A stretch of 64,000 bases of DNA, taken from Hymenopus coronatus (lineage: Eukaryota > Arthropoda > Insecta > Mantodea > Hymenopodidae). Below are positions 44,112 through 54,275 of the stretch, in pieces. The notes beneath the pieces are model-generated. The model searched no databases and had not been told where the DNA came from. It saw only the letters and a list, made by a program, of their open reading frames with translations. Each line of letters opens with the position of its first letter. The first letter of the stretch is position 1. The stretch lies in assembly GCA_030762935.1 (NCBI GenBank), contig CM060900.1, positions 284,786,284-284,850,283 on the forward strand, in the 5' to 3' direction. Made by a program: the position numbers and the translations under genes.

Positions 44112-45835
44112 TTTTAAAAAACCGATGAAAGAAGAGAGTTAAAAATTCTTGAAGTGTAAGTAGATGCGTGGTTAGGAAGGTGATGATGTGAGGGATAAAA
44201 GTTTGCAGAAGATTATTGAGAAGAGAAGATGTTGTAGATTCTGAAGTAGGTTGATTCACACGTTGGTTTTGACCTTGGTGGGCAACATGCGAATAGGTGT
44301 TTTGGTATAACCTTGACTTTCCGGTAGACGTTGATTGTTGCTGTGTACTTTGCTGCTTCTGCTCTTCTTGTAAATAAATGGAATGTAAATAAATAAAGTT
44401 GTCTAACCCTATTTAAAGCCTATATATTCATATAACTGTACAAGTTAACTCAGATACCTATTGTACATGTGTTTCAGGACGGGCAGCAAACGCTGTGACA
44501 TGACAATGCAGTTCCCTCTCCGACTGCAGCCACAGTAAGGTAATGTATTCCACAGTTAATTTTTAAGCATGATGCCTACCCCAATTATCGTGCCCTCAGC
44601 ATGTAACACCACCACTAACAAATAGGTTCCAGCTCTGGGCTACTTGCCAAGGTCTGTACCTAAGCCCACTCTGCCTGCATACTCCCTACTAGAGTATTTA
44701 GTGCATGGTAGGGGAGGCGATGTAGATCCCTTTAGGATGATCGCCACCAGGGCTGGCGAAGGGGGGGGGGGCAGACCAAAAAAAATTGCTAGAGACTAGG
44801 AAAGGAGCTGAGGCCAGAAGGAGGAGGAGGAGGAGGAGGAGGAGGAGGAGCAGCAGCAGTGATTGCTGTTCCCTGTCGACGTCCTGCCGAGAAGTTTCTT
44901 GACATCCGCTCTTTTATTTGTAAGTAGTATTGGCATCCCCTGCAGTTGGCTGGATGTTATTTGTTGCAATTCATACACTTCGGAGGAGTGGTTTTCGGTG
45001 TATGACATTCTGAAAAATGATGAGGTCCGAAACAGCGTACACATCGGTTCAAGTTGACAATGGTCATTAGTGTGTCCGAAGTTTTGACAGCGTGTTATAT
45101 TGCTGGACCTTCTTCGTGGTTCAACTTTCATAACACTGTAAAGCAAATCTGTTAAATTTAGGATCGATTTCTCTTCATCGCTATCTTCAAGTTCTACTGC
45201 ACAAAGTGGAAATGGGTTGTTTGTTTTTTCCCCAGGAGTCGTGCTACATTATGCATGGGGTAGTACAATTCCTGTAATGTACTCAATATTTCTGCATACG
45301 ATTTGGAGTAAGGAAGGTTTCGTATGATCACGGAAAATCTTTTGTTATCGGGACTTTTGTATGTGTAGTATGGTTGATGTATGGACTCAAAATATTCAGT
45401 TAAAATCGAAAATCGTCTGAAGTTGAAGAGGTTGAACCTCTTAGTTCTGTGTGAAATTTTGATTTTGTAATTTGCGTATGCTTTGGATAAGAAGCCGATA
45501 GTTTTCAATATTTCTTAAGCAAATTGATGGTACTTTCAGTTTAGGCTTCACAAGATCATCAGAAATGTCATCCATGTTTGAAGTTGTTTGAAATCTATTC
45601 TAAATCGGAATTGTGGGAATGAATGAGCTGCCTGCTACAGTGTATCAGTGCATGAACGGACATATTGCTGGAATTGGAATAGCAGTATCCGTTACAAAAT
45701 CTCCAGCTTTCCGATTTTTATAGATTGAATCTTTATTTATCTTGGGTAACAATAGTTTTGTTTCCTTTGCACGATGTTGATGTAACGCTTCGTTTGTACA
45801 TTGATCGTCTTCTGCTTTACGCACTCTCAACTGTT
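44098..45835 (-). pseudogene. Jockey-C ORF1 (PRE_C2HC and CCHC)
   Basis: N-terminal basic segment MRVRKAEDDQCTNEALHQ (45,830). The conserved domain at 45,194-45,508 has FSVIIRNLPYSKSYAEILST, a PRE_C2HC-like motif. After a frameshift comes VMKVEPRRRSSNITRCQNFG, then HTNDHCQLEPMC (about 45,040-45,130), the start of the CCHC knuckles. It then runs into a (GGA)n/insertion zone (44,380-44,860) and resumes with a Gln/Ser-rich tail and the C-terminus up to TAA at 44,100-44,098. It would bind element RNA. Interrupted and frameshifted. Confidence 0.75.
44380..44860 (+). mobile_element. LINE 3'-end fragment inside Jockey-C ORF1, with (GGA)n
   Basis: Contains the GCATGGTAGGGGAGGCGATG block and GATGATCGCCACCAGGG (44,703-44,757) shared with 24,950-25,020, then a G-run, A8 and a (GGA)n tract (44,818-44,850). 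It separates two parts of ORF1 that would otherwise be consecutive, hence an insertion. Exact edges are uncertain. Confidence 0.5.
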
Positions 45836-45840
45836 TATTG

Positions 45841-46399
45841 TTTTTGTTGGTATCACGGCAGAAATACTTAAACTTGAATCAGATTCATTAACATTTAAGG
45901 TCAGAAGGTACTTACAGATTACATGTGCGAAAAGTCTTCTCTAGGTGGATATTCATTGTTTTTATGTCCATTGCTGTTTATTGCATTATTGTTATCAGAA
46001 TAATACTGTGAGACTTCAGTGTCCATGCGTAGAAAACAAACTTTTCACGGCACTCGCACTTTTACTCATAACACTAAATAAATGAAAAACGATGCTTCAA
46101 TAACACTATAAATAACTCACAAAACGAAAATATAAGTATTGAAAGCAAGAAATGAATCTCTTCAAGTGACAAAATTGAACTATTTGCCATTTATATGGAG
46201 CAAAATTATCTTGTTTATAGCAAAGTCATGGCTCACCATTAGTCACCCTACTATTTAAGTAAACTCGCTCTCAAGCTTTATCTTTACTTCCTCCATGGAC
46301 CCAGAACGATAAATTCAGCAATACATGTGAACCATAAAGGTTTAAATTTTCTAAATATAAAACTAAATAAATGTAAATGGTGAAAACAGTGATTTCTAG
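45841..46399. other. Unassigned, possible Jockey-C 5' UTR
   Basis: AT-rich, no motif. Lies between Jockey-C ORF1 and repeat R2 copy 2. Confidence 0.3.
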
Positions 46400-47150
46400 A
46401 ATTTACAAACCGTTATGTTCGTAGAACCAACAACACTGTAGAGAGGCTTAGCTGTTCTTGTAAACAAATACATGTGCTTCTGTTTGAAAGTGCATCAGTT
46501 AGTACATATGGAAGACTTAGATTGCGTTTATGTGAAGTAAAATCTGTTAAGTGCTCTAAGTTATGATTCAGCAGTTTTAAGTACGTGGTAGCTACTATTG
46601 TTTTAGAAAACGTAGCCTAATCACAAACTAAAGCCCCACCTCTAAAGAAATAAAATGAAATGTAGTTTTATTTAGGGACGCTCTTTAACTGCCGTGGTTC
46701 TCAGCGTCCCATTCTATACAGGGCATGAAAGACTGCTTAATGATCAGAGATCTCTTTATCTGACTTGAGGTTCTCTTACGTGCCTTAAACATACAGCACG
46801 GGACCAACGGCTTTACTTCCCTTCCGAAGGACACCATACTGAAAAGTTTTACGCCCGAAAAATCCGTCGTCCCCCAACGGGTTTGAACACGCGACATTGG
46901 GCTTTTGAAGTTAGCATGGTAACCATCACACCACAGAGTGCAACATCCCATCTCCAAAGACATGTTTCTAAAAGTCTTTAAATAAATACAAGCTAGCTAC
47001 TTAGACAGTATCGTGTACCTGGCTGTTGCGATTCCTATGTAAAATAGAGTTGTAATGTTTCCATTTTATTGTAAATAATTTTGATATGAGTCAACTAATG
47101 ATTTTGCATATTTTTGTTATGAATGTTGAAACATTGCTTGTATATGTGAA
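46400..47150. repeat. Dispersed repeat R2, copy 2, left part
   Basis: Matches 41,030-41,440 on both sides of SINE3: up to ACTAAAGCCCCACCTC on the left and from GTTTCTAAAAG to GATTCCTATGTAAAAT on the right. Similarity fades after about 47,060. The continuation is found at 52,140, so the intervening 5 kb is inserted DNA. Confidence 0.62.
46649..46946 (-). mobile_element. SINE3, copy 1 (tRNA-derived)
   Basis: On the minus strand a head with GATGGTTACCATGCTAACTT and B-box-like GTGTTCAAACCCGTT. Then come TTTTTCGGGCGTAAAA, a conserved CCTTCCGAAGGGAAGTAAAG centre and a long shared 3' region ending in a TAAAATAAA-type tail. Flanks CCCACCTCTAAAGA (46,635-46,648) and CCCATCTCCAAAGA (46,947-46,960) differ at 2 of 14 positions and are read as the target duplication. 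The uninterrupted R2 copy at 41.3 kb shows the empty site. Second copy at 62,484-62,787. Confidence 0.82.
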
Positions 47151-48097
47151 AATATATGAGACTGAATATAGGTTTGAATAAAACTAATTTTGTTTTTTTG
47201 TTGTTTTTTTTTTCATTTTCATAAGTTTTTGTGGAGAAGTCATTAAAAAAAGCACCATTTTTGGCATTTTAACACTTTTTCGGATGACTGAGAGATTATT
47301 TATTCTTAATTTGAGATATTTTTTTATTATAATTGAGTATTTTTCCTGATCAATACAATTTTTTGGAATTAAATAGATGTTATGGTAACTCCAACTCCTA
47401 TTTTTCAACGAAGTGCATACTGAAGTTGCCCACTCCTAGGAATTCAATTTCTTAGAGCATTTGCTAGCTCCTACCTCTATTTTTCAACAAATGTGCTTAA
47501 TTGATTTCCCCACACTCCCAGGGAAATTCCTAACTCCAGGTAAATCGGAGTTATTGTGCTGTTAAGTGAGTTGATCGATAGTTTTTAGCAATCTATACGA
47601 AAGCCGTAAGAGCAAGATGCCAAAAGTAAAAGGCAGTAATAGTGTTAAATAAAAAGGTATTTGTTTCAAAATATAGAGCAAAGATTTTTTTCACGGACGG
47701 TCATATGTTATTCTGCAAGAACTGTGATGTGAGTGTGGCTGCTGGAAAAGAATAGTTTACAGTAGGGCAACACATGTCACGGGAGAAAAATATGTGTGGG
47801 CTGCAGCGGTTTGAAAATAAATCCAGCTTACAGCAGATGCTTCTGGGGGAAACTTGTTCAACATTTTTGCTAGTTTGTGAGAAACTATGTGAAGCATTTT
47901 TATCTGCCAAGATTCCACAAGGTGAATCATCCTAAGTTGCGCACTTTCTTAGATGAGTTCACTGGAAAATCAATTCGAGATCCGAGATCCCAACCTACGT
48001 TGTTTGGTGCTATGATAAAACTTTGCAACAAATAAGAGAAAGGATCGGAGAAAAATATGTATTCGTATCCATCGACGAGTCTATAGACTCTCTAGAC

Positions 48098-50591
48098 CAA
48101 CGGTTCCAAACCGGTGTGCCCCGGCACCCTAGGGTGCCGTGTGATTGGCTAAGGGGTGCCGCGAGATATTGAGCTAAACAAAAAAAAATACCTTCTACTG
48201 AAGCCTTAAGTCTTGTAAGGTCTTGAAATAAAATAAGTCAAATCAATTACTCTCATGCACGGCAGATGGTGATAGTGGTCGATTCATTTCAATAATTCAG
48301 TTACACTAGTATCCCACAGATGGCATTACAGCTATACCCTGCCGAACATTCCTGAGACTACTTGCTTCCTCACGAACATTCCCGAGACTTCGACAGATGA
48401 ATATATAAAAGTGTACGCCGCTTGGCGCTTTCAGTTGTCTTCCTCGCGTTGATTCACAGTGTTTAGCTATGGATAAGTTCATTGTTAAACGTAAACGTCA
48501 GGACAGTGAAAGTGAACAGTCTGCTCCTACTGCTTGCTTTAAGAAGCCAAATCTTACAGTTTCTCCCGGACCGTCGAATTCACCACATAAAGAAGACAAA
48601 CGAAAGAAAAGAACATACCAGGACAGTTACTTAGCGTATGGATTTAAGTGGAATAACAACGAAAGAAACCCTATCCCTGTGTGTTTAGTTTGTGGCGAAA
48701 CACTTAGCAACGTGGCCATAGTACCTAGCAAACTGAAGCGGCATCTTACAACAAAGCATCCTAGTGTGTCACAGAAAAGTGTAATGTATTTTTCACATAT
48801 ATTAGAAGGGGAGAAGAAAACAGCTGTGCGAATGGTAAAGAGAATGACCATAGGTGATACTGCTCTTGAAGCCTCATTTAAAGTAGTAGAACTGATAGCT
48901 AAAAAAAGAGAAACCTCATACTCTTGGAGAGGAAATCATTGGCCCTGCATGTCAAGTTATAGTTTCAACAATACTTGGCGAAGGAGCAGCTAATCAAATT
49001 TCGAAAGTTCCTCTGTCCAACAACACAATCAGCCGCAGGATATCTGAAATGTCATGTAATATCAACGAGCAAGTCACGGAGAAAATAAAAACTTATAGAA
49101 CATTTGCTTTGCAAATAGATGAGAGTCTCGATATTGGTGACAAACCGCAACTCCTTGGTTTTATCAGATATATTGATGAAAAAGATATTAGTGAACAGTT
49201 TCTGTTCCGTAGACCGCTGGAGACTACAACCACAGGCCATGCTATTTTAGTTTCTATTAATTCCTATCTCAATGACCATGATCTTTCATGGAAAGACTGT
49301 TGTGGTATATGTACAGATGGTGCACCATCTATGTCTGGGAAAATTACAGGTTTTACTGCCAGAGCTCTCAATGAAAATCCATCCATTATTATAACTCACT
49401 GTTTTCTGCATAGAGAGGTATTAGTCGTGAAAGCGTGTAATGAAGATTTTGCTGAAGTGATTAACCAAGTTGTGAAAATGGTGACCTATATGAAGTCTCG
49501 ACCTTTAAAGTGAAAATTTTTTTTAACAGTTATGTCGCGCAACGGATGCAGCTCATACCTCTTTTGTCACTTCACACAGAAGTAAGGTGGTTATCGCGGG
49601 GTCGTGTATTGAACCGGTTTCTCGAACTTAAAGAATAGCTAAAAACTTTTTTTTAGGATGAAAATCAAGACACATTTCATGAGCTCTTACTAAGTGATTC
49701 TTGGTGTTTTGAACTGTCGTATCTGGCAGATATTTTTCATAAGCTGAATGAACTGAATGTTTCGATGCAGGGTCGACATGAAACAATAATCTCCTCAACC
49801 AATAAAATGAAAGTTTTTAAAAGAAAACTTAGTTCTTGGAAGTCTGCAGTTCAAAAAGGAGAGTTGTCGAACTTTCCATCTCTTCTTAATGTGGCAGGAG
49901 ATAAAGATCTGGGTAAACTGAAAGACCTCATTTGTGATCACTTATCAAGATTGCAAGATGCAATAGATGCGTACTTTCCAACTATTTCCACTACGAATCT
50001 CGACTGGGTTGTCTCACCATTTGATTTCGTAGATAGTGCAGAGGAAATAGATTTCACTGCTTGCGAACGAGATGAATTTATTGATCTTTGCGCTGATTCC
50101 ACAGTCAAAGGTAAGTTCACCAAGAGTGAGGCGTCGGTGGATAGATTTTGGCTTCAACGGAAAGAGGAGTGCCCTAACCTAATGAAGAAAGCAATTAACG
50201 CACTTTTGCCCTTTTCAACATCCTATTTATGCGAGCAAGCCTTCTCTGCTATGGTGACAATAAAATGCAAAGCAAGAAATAGACTGAATAACCTTGAGGA
50301 TGATTTGCGTGTTTCACTGTCAACTGTAAGACCCGACATCACATATCTGTGCTCTAAGCATCAATCACAAGTTTCACATTAATCATTAATAGAAAAAAAA
50401 TTATTGATGTATTTTACTCAGTGATTGTAGTAAAGTTTACTGTATTATGTTATGGTGTACGTTATTATTGTATAATATTTCAATAAATTAACATATTAAG
50501 CTTAATTTTCTTTTAATTCAAAGAAGGGTGCCCCTGGTGTTTAATGTTATTCCCAAGGGTGCCGTGAACTTCAAAAGGTTGGGAAACACTG
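48098..50591 (+). mobile_element. hAT-3 DNA transposon (ZBED type, 2.49 kb), complete ends
   Basis: Terminal inverted repeat: left CAACGGTTCCAAACC, right (reverse complement) CAGTGTTTCCCAACC. Subterminal GGGTGCCGTG words are present at both ends. The exact 8-bp duplication CTCTAGAC flanks it (48,090-48,097 and 50,592-50,599). It carries one transposase in the same direction. It splits the hAT-2 transposase at the SIDESIDS motif, so it is the younger insertion. Confidence 0.92.
48469..50382 (+). pseudogene. hAT-3 transposase (ZBED5/SCAND3-like)
   Basis: The ATG at 48,469 follows a 370-bp leader. N-terminal Lys/Ser-rich segment, then a BED-like zinc finger (PVCLVCGETLSN...LKRHLTTKHPS, 48,677-48,760). 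The core has TFALQIDESLDIGDKPQLL (49,100-49,155; first Asp), CGICTDGAPSMSG (49,303-49,340; second Asp) and THCFLHREVLVVKA. The C-terminal dimerisation region has LLPFSTSYLCEQAFSAMVTI and ARNRLNNLEDDLRVSLS. The stop is at 50,382. Lesions: frameshift near 48,915, frameshift near 49,515, a stop near 49,637 and another shift near 49,650. Catalytic residues are otherwise well preserved, implying fairly recent death. Confidence 0.92.
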
Positions 50592-51369
50592 CTCTAGACC
50601 GTTGTGTAGCGAACGCCGTTGTTGGAGTCTTAGTAGCACACCGCTTTGAGAAAAATTTCTACTACATTGTGAGCAAGTGAACAAAGTCAAGTACCCAAAG
50701 ATCAGCTTAGCATTTTACCTTGCATTGAAAATGCCGTGGCTAGATGAGATTCGAAATTCCAATGTATTGCTTTTTACAACAGTCCCAGCACAATACATGA
50801 TGAAAGCTGCTGCTTCTTTCAGTGCACTCCATCAAAGAATGGTGCGTGTGACATGCTTAGTGCATGTGTTACGTCGGGTCGCAGAAGAAGTACATGCAAG
50901 TTTTACCGAAGTGGATAAATTAATTAGATGCGCAAAGAAAAAATTGTTGAAAGACCCTCTCGAGATGTAGCATTTATAACAGAAACTCCTGAAATTCAAT
51001 GTCCCTTTTCACCTGTTCGCATGGGGAGCATGGTTCGAAGCTTGAAGTTATTACTGCCAGAATTTCGACATTGTGAAGACAGTGGTTGATTCTGTCGATA
51101 ATGCTGAATCTGTGTCAATAAAAAAGGCGCAGGAATTGTTTGCTGATAAAAAATTGTAGGCAAGGGTTCTTACATAAATACAAATTTGGATTCCTTCCTG
51201 CTGTTACAACCTCTCTGGAAAAAATCCAAGTGACATTAGTGGATACGCTACAAATAGGGGACAAAGAAGTGAATGATTTGAGCCGTGCATGTCGTAAAGT
51301 GAGCGAAACAGTATCAATCAAAAAGAAGAAGTATATAACCCAGAACAGGGGGTACACAACATCATATTC

Positions 51370-51616
51370 CGGCCTGCCGTGGCTGAGTGGTTAGACCACA
51401 CAACTCTCACCTAGGTGTCTCGGGTTCGGTGCCAAGCGACCACATGTGGGATTTGTGATGGACAAAGCGGCGCAGGGGCGGGTTTTCTCCGGGTTCTCCG
51501 GTTTCCCCCGCCATCTCATTCCACCGGTGCTCCATCTTCATTACGTGTTTCATTAATGTTATCGGCTGCGGTGCCGTTTGCAGTAAAAGCGGGCGTTAAA
51601 CACTTTATAAAAACAG
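51370..51616 (+). mobile_element. SINE4 (tRNA-derived) inside hAT-2
   Basis: Head GTGGCTGAGTGGTTAGACC (A box) and TCTCGGGTTCGGTGCC (B box) at 51,377-51,435. The body has CGGGTTTTCTCCGGGTTCTC and TCCCCCGCCATC, and the tail GTAAAAGCGGGCGTTAAACA resembles an RTE/LINE 3' end. Flanks CATCATATTC (51,360-51,369) and CATCATGTTC (51,617-51,626) are a 10-bp duplication with one difference. A tail-only match lies at 61,545-61,590. Confidence 0.88.
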
Positions 51617-51626
51617 CATCATGTTC

Positions 51627-52139
51627 AATTGGCAGAGCTTTGTGCGGTGAGCATTTTTCTGTCGCTGTGATTTAAATCCAGGAGATATTACTTGCTTTCA
51701 GTATACTGGAGTTTTTTTCCCTATATTTTTCGCCCCGTTGAAGCAGTGGGGAACTTTTCCATTTATAAATCGGTATTAGCAGATAATAGACTGTCATTTT
51801 TGTTTGAAAATCTCGGCCAAGTTTTAATTGTTAGCTGGAATTCAAAATTGCTGTAAAAGTGCACTGAAGTGGATTTTCTACAATTAAAGGCACTGCAGCA
51901 CGTTTTAAAGCAAATTTATACTTTTCTTTTACTATTTTGGTGTTATGTTGTATTTTATGTAACTCAGTGCCAAGTAAGTGCACAATGTAATAAATTGCAT
52001 TTGCATTGGTTATTCTGTACTTTTAATTGTACATTTTTTTTAAAAATGTCGCCCATTTTTGTAACTTTTAGGTCATAAATGCATTTTTTGCCAACTTATG
52101 GGCCATAAAATGCTTTGCTCTAGAAACAAGTAATGACTT
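51627..52139. other. hAT-2 3' non-coding region
   Basis: AT-rich, no frame with motifs; ends where R2 similarity resumes. Confidence 0.4.
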
Positions 52140-52275
52140 CTTATGATTATCCATCCCATTATTTAGAAGATGACGCACACTCAATAGCTCAGGAGTCCTA
52201 TATGTATGTGCTTATGTATCAATAGTATTTGGAAGACACTGAGTTGTGAACTGTTTTTGAGTTGTTTAGGGAAGA
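52140..52275. repeat. Dispersed repeat R2, copy 2, right part
   Basis: Continues the alignment with 41,440-41,570: CATC...ATTATTTA, ACTCAATAGCT, GAGTCC, ATGTATGTG, AGTATTTG and GAGTTGTGA in the same order. Confidence 0.6.
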
Positions 52276-52318
52276 AAAAGGAACTACTATAGTAATTAAT
52301 ATAGAGCGGTTCTGGCAC

Positions 52319-52465
52319 AGGGGCTAATGCGCATACACAGGTAAGATAGGGAACTCAAGGAGCGGGGGAGTCTCTAGCGAGAGCTCAGATCTAGGGCTAA
52401 TGCGCATGCATGGTAGAGATAGGGAATTCAAGGAGCTCATTCAAGGAGGAGGGAAACCTAACCTA
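52319..52465. repeat. 73-bp tandem duplication
   Basis: GGGCTAATGCGCAT at 52,321 and 52,394, each followed by a GATAGGGAA[C/T]TCAAGGAG block. The second unit has an extra TCAAGGAG. Confidence 0.65.
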
Positions 52466-52499
52466 GGTTCAGAGTATTAGATGTCTTCTTCAGTCCTTT

Positions 52500-54275
52500 G
52501 GAGTCCCTTTTACAGTCTTTTGCTTTGTTTATCAGTTATTTTTAAGACTTTTCCTATGTTACGTCTTGTTTAATGCTTTTTTCAAATCTGTGGGCCTTTT
52601 TTTCTTTTTCTTTTTTTTTTCAGTGTTTTACTCTCCTTTTTGAGTGTTTGGAGAACATTTATAAGTCCTTTCTACGTTTTTTAATTCTAGTACAGCTGCT
52701 TCGAATGCTTTTAATGACATTTCATGTCATTTGGAGGGTGTTTAGGTCTCTAGTTACAGGGTAATTTTCAGACGTGTTAGCTCTTTTTAACTGATTTCAC
52801 GCCATTTTGTGGGTATTTAAGACTCTAAAGCTGGTATTTTAGGTTGCTTCAGACGTTTTTGTTCATATTTTCAGTGTTTTCTATTGATTTTTGACGCTTC
52901 TATTAGCATTTTAGTGTTATTTTTCAGTATTGTAGTGTTTCCATGTGCATTTTTTCGGGATTTGTAAGATGATTTTAGTGTTGCTGCAGTTGTTTGAATG
53001 CTTTTTAATTCCATTCCATGTCATTTGGAGAATGTTTAGGTCTCTGGGACAGCTAGTTGTAGGCTATTCATCAGATATTCTTTTTAGCTCTTTTCAACTC
53101 AGTTCATGTCATTTTGTGGGTATTTAGAGTTCTATAGACAGGTAATTTAGCCCTTTTCAGACGTTGTTGCTCATATTGTACCTTATTTTGCTATGTTTTC
53201 TTATGCTTTTTAGCACTTTTCCAAGCAATTTAATAGGTTTTAGCCTATTTTTCAGTGATTATAATGCTTTCACATTCATTTTTCAGGATTTTAATGGTGA
53301 CTTGTAGGGTTGTCATTGCTGTTTAGCATGTTGTTAATGTCTTGCCAAGCCATTTGAGGAGGGTGTTTAGGTCTGTACGACAGCTAGATTCAGGGTATTG
53401 ATGAGACATATTAGGTCTTTTCCATACATCTCGAACAGTTGTATTGGTATATAGGACTATAAGCAGTCAATTTAGCCCATTTCAGGTGTATTACTAATAT
53501 TTTCCAGGATTTTCGTGTTTTATAGTGGTTTTATCACTTTTACAGACATTTTAGCACATTTTGTGTATACTTTGCAACATTTTGCAGAGTTTTGTGGCGC
53601 TTTGTGCCTCCTTCCAGATCATTTACGGCTTAAGGTGCTAAACCCTTGGGCAATAGGTATTGCAACCCACTTTGAATGTATTTTTTGGAAGATTTTTAAG
53701 AACATTACGACGAAGGTGTGTTGCCGACATTTTTGCGCATTTAGGAGCATTTTAAACGTATTTAAGGCAATGTCCTTTTCATAAGACCTTGTAGATCCTT
53801 TTCTTACGTTTGATGGTGATTTGCCACATTTTGTGACGGTTTGCGCCATTTTCTACAACAATTTTATGTGTTTTTTGCAGTAATTGATGTCATCGTTTCA
53901 GTGTTTCAGACAGTTTTCACACTATTTGCTATGTTTTATAGAATATGTTCCAAGATGATCTGATCGCTTCTATAGGCTATCTAGTATTTTATAGTTTTGT
54001 CATATTTTTTCATAGTTCGCACCCGTTATGATCATTTCTGTATTCTGTTACAGTTTTTGCAGTTCTTTAAGAGTCATATTATATATTTGTTATTCATACT
54101 GCTATATGTTCAGGTGATAACTTGTGAAACGAGGGGACATGTTTGTATGGTTTACAGTCTTTCCTGTAAATCTAACATAGCCTAACTTTTCGTTTTTTCC
54201 ATTTTTTATTTGTATGATGTCTCTCTTCATAGGATGTCGCTAGAATAATGTCCTAAGCCTTTGTTGTTGAAGCGT
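52500..54275. repeat. T-rich degenerate tandem repeat, period about 300 bp
   Basis: The block [C/T]CATTTGGAG...GTGTTTAGGTCT recurs near 52,727, 53,020 and 53,349. Each time it is followed by CAG(G)GTA or CTAGTTGTAGG-like words, TTTTCAGACGT, and AT(A)TTTTCAG. Periods are about 292 and 330 bp. Strand asymmetry is marked (T-rich on plus). From about 53,520 to 54,275 the repeat is no longer clear. It lies directly downstream of the DNA polymerase remnant. Confidence 0.6.

Larger units (their letters stand above)
43206..45840 (-). mobile_element. Jockey-C LINE (ORF1 and ORF2 start)
   Basis: Minus-strand Jockey-type LINE distinct from A and B: ORF1 from about 45,835, ORF2 from 44,111, cut within the endonuclease-RT linker at about 43,206 where the Tc1-like fragment begins. 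It contains a foreign LINE 3' piece at 44,380-44,860. The 5' end is unclear (45,840-46,400). Confidence 0.8.
47617..51350 (+). pseudogene. hAT-2 transposase (DUF659/CGGBP1-like), split by hAT-3
   Basis: The ATG at 47,617 (MPKVKGSNSV) soon meets a stop. The following frames encode FFTDGHMLFCKNCDVSVAA and FTVGQHMSREKN (zinc-binding N-terminus, 47,680-47,790), LVCEKLCEAFLSAKIP, then IRERIGEKYVFVSIDESIDS ending at 48,097. After hAT-3 it continues with CVANAVVGVLVAH, SNVLLFTTVPAQYMMKAAAS and VTCLVHVLRRVAEEVHASF (50,600-50,970), and fades by 51,350. The SIDES(T/I)D motif supplies the first catalytic Asp of this hAT group. Several stops. Confidence 0.62.
47389..52130 (+). mobile_element. hAT-2 (DUF659-type hAT), carrying hAT-3 and SINE4
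   Basis: Interrupts repeat R2. The limits are inferred from where R2 similarity stops (after about 47,060) and restarts (52,140). The left region has a degenerate 77-bp duplication (CTATTTTTCAAC words at 47,398 and 47,475). The coding part begins at 47,617. After SINE4 there is about 500 bp of T-rich 3' sequence without a gene. Terminal repeats were not resolved. Confidence 0.55.

Noticed and set aside
49052..50123. Minus-strand frames antisense to hAT-3
   Set aside because: Shadows of the clear plus-strand transposase.
52500..54200. Long T-rich plus-strand frames as membrane proteins
   Set aside because: Phe/Leu-rich translations result from T-rich tandem repeats; the frames do not persist between repeat units.
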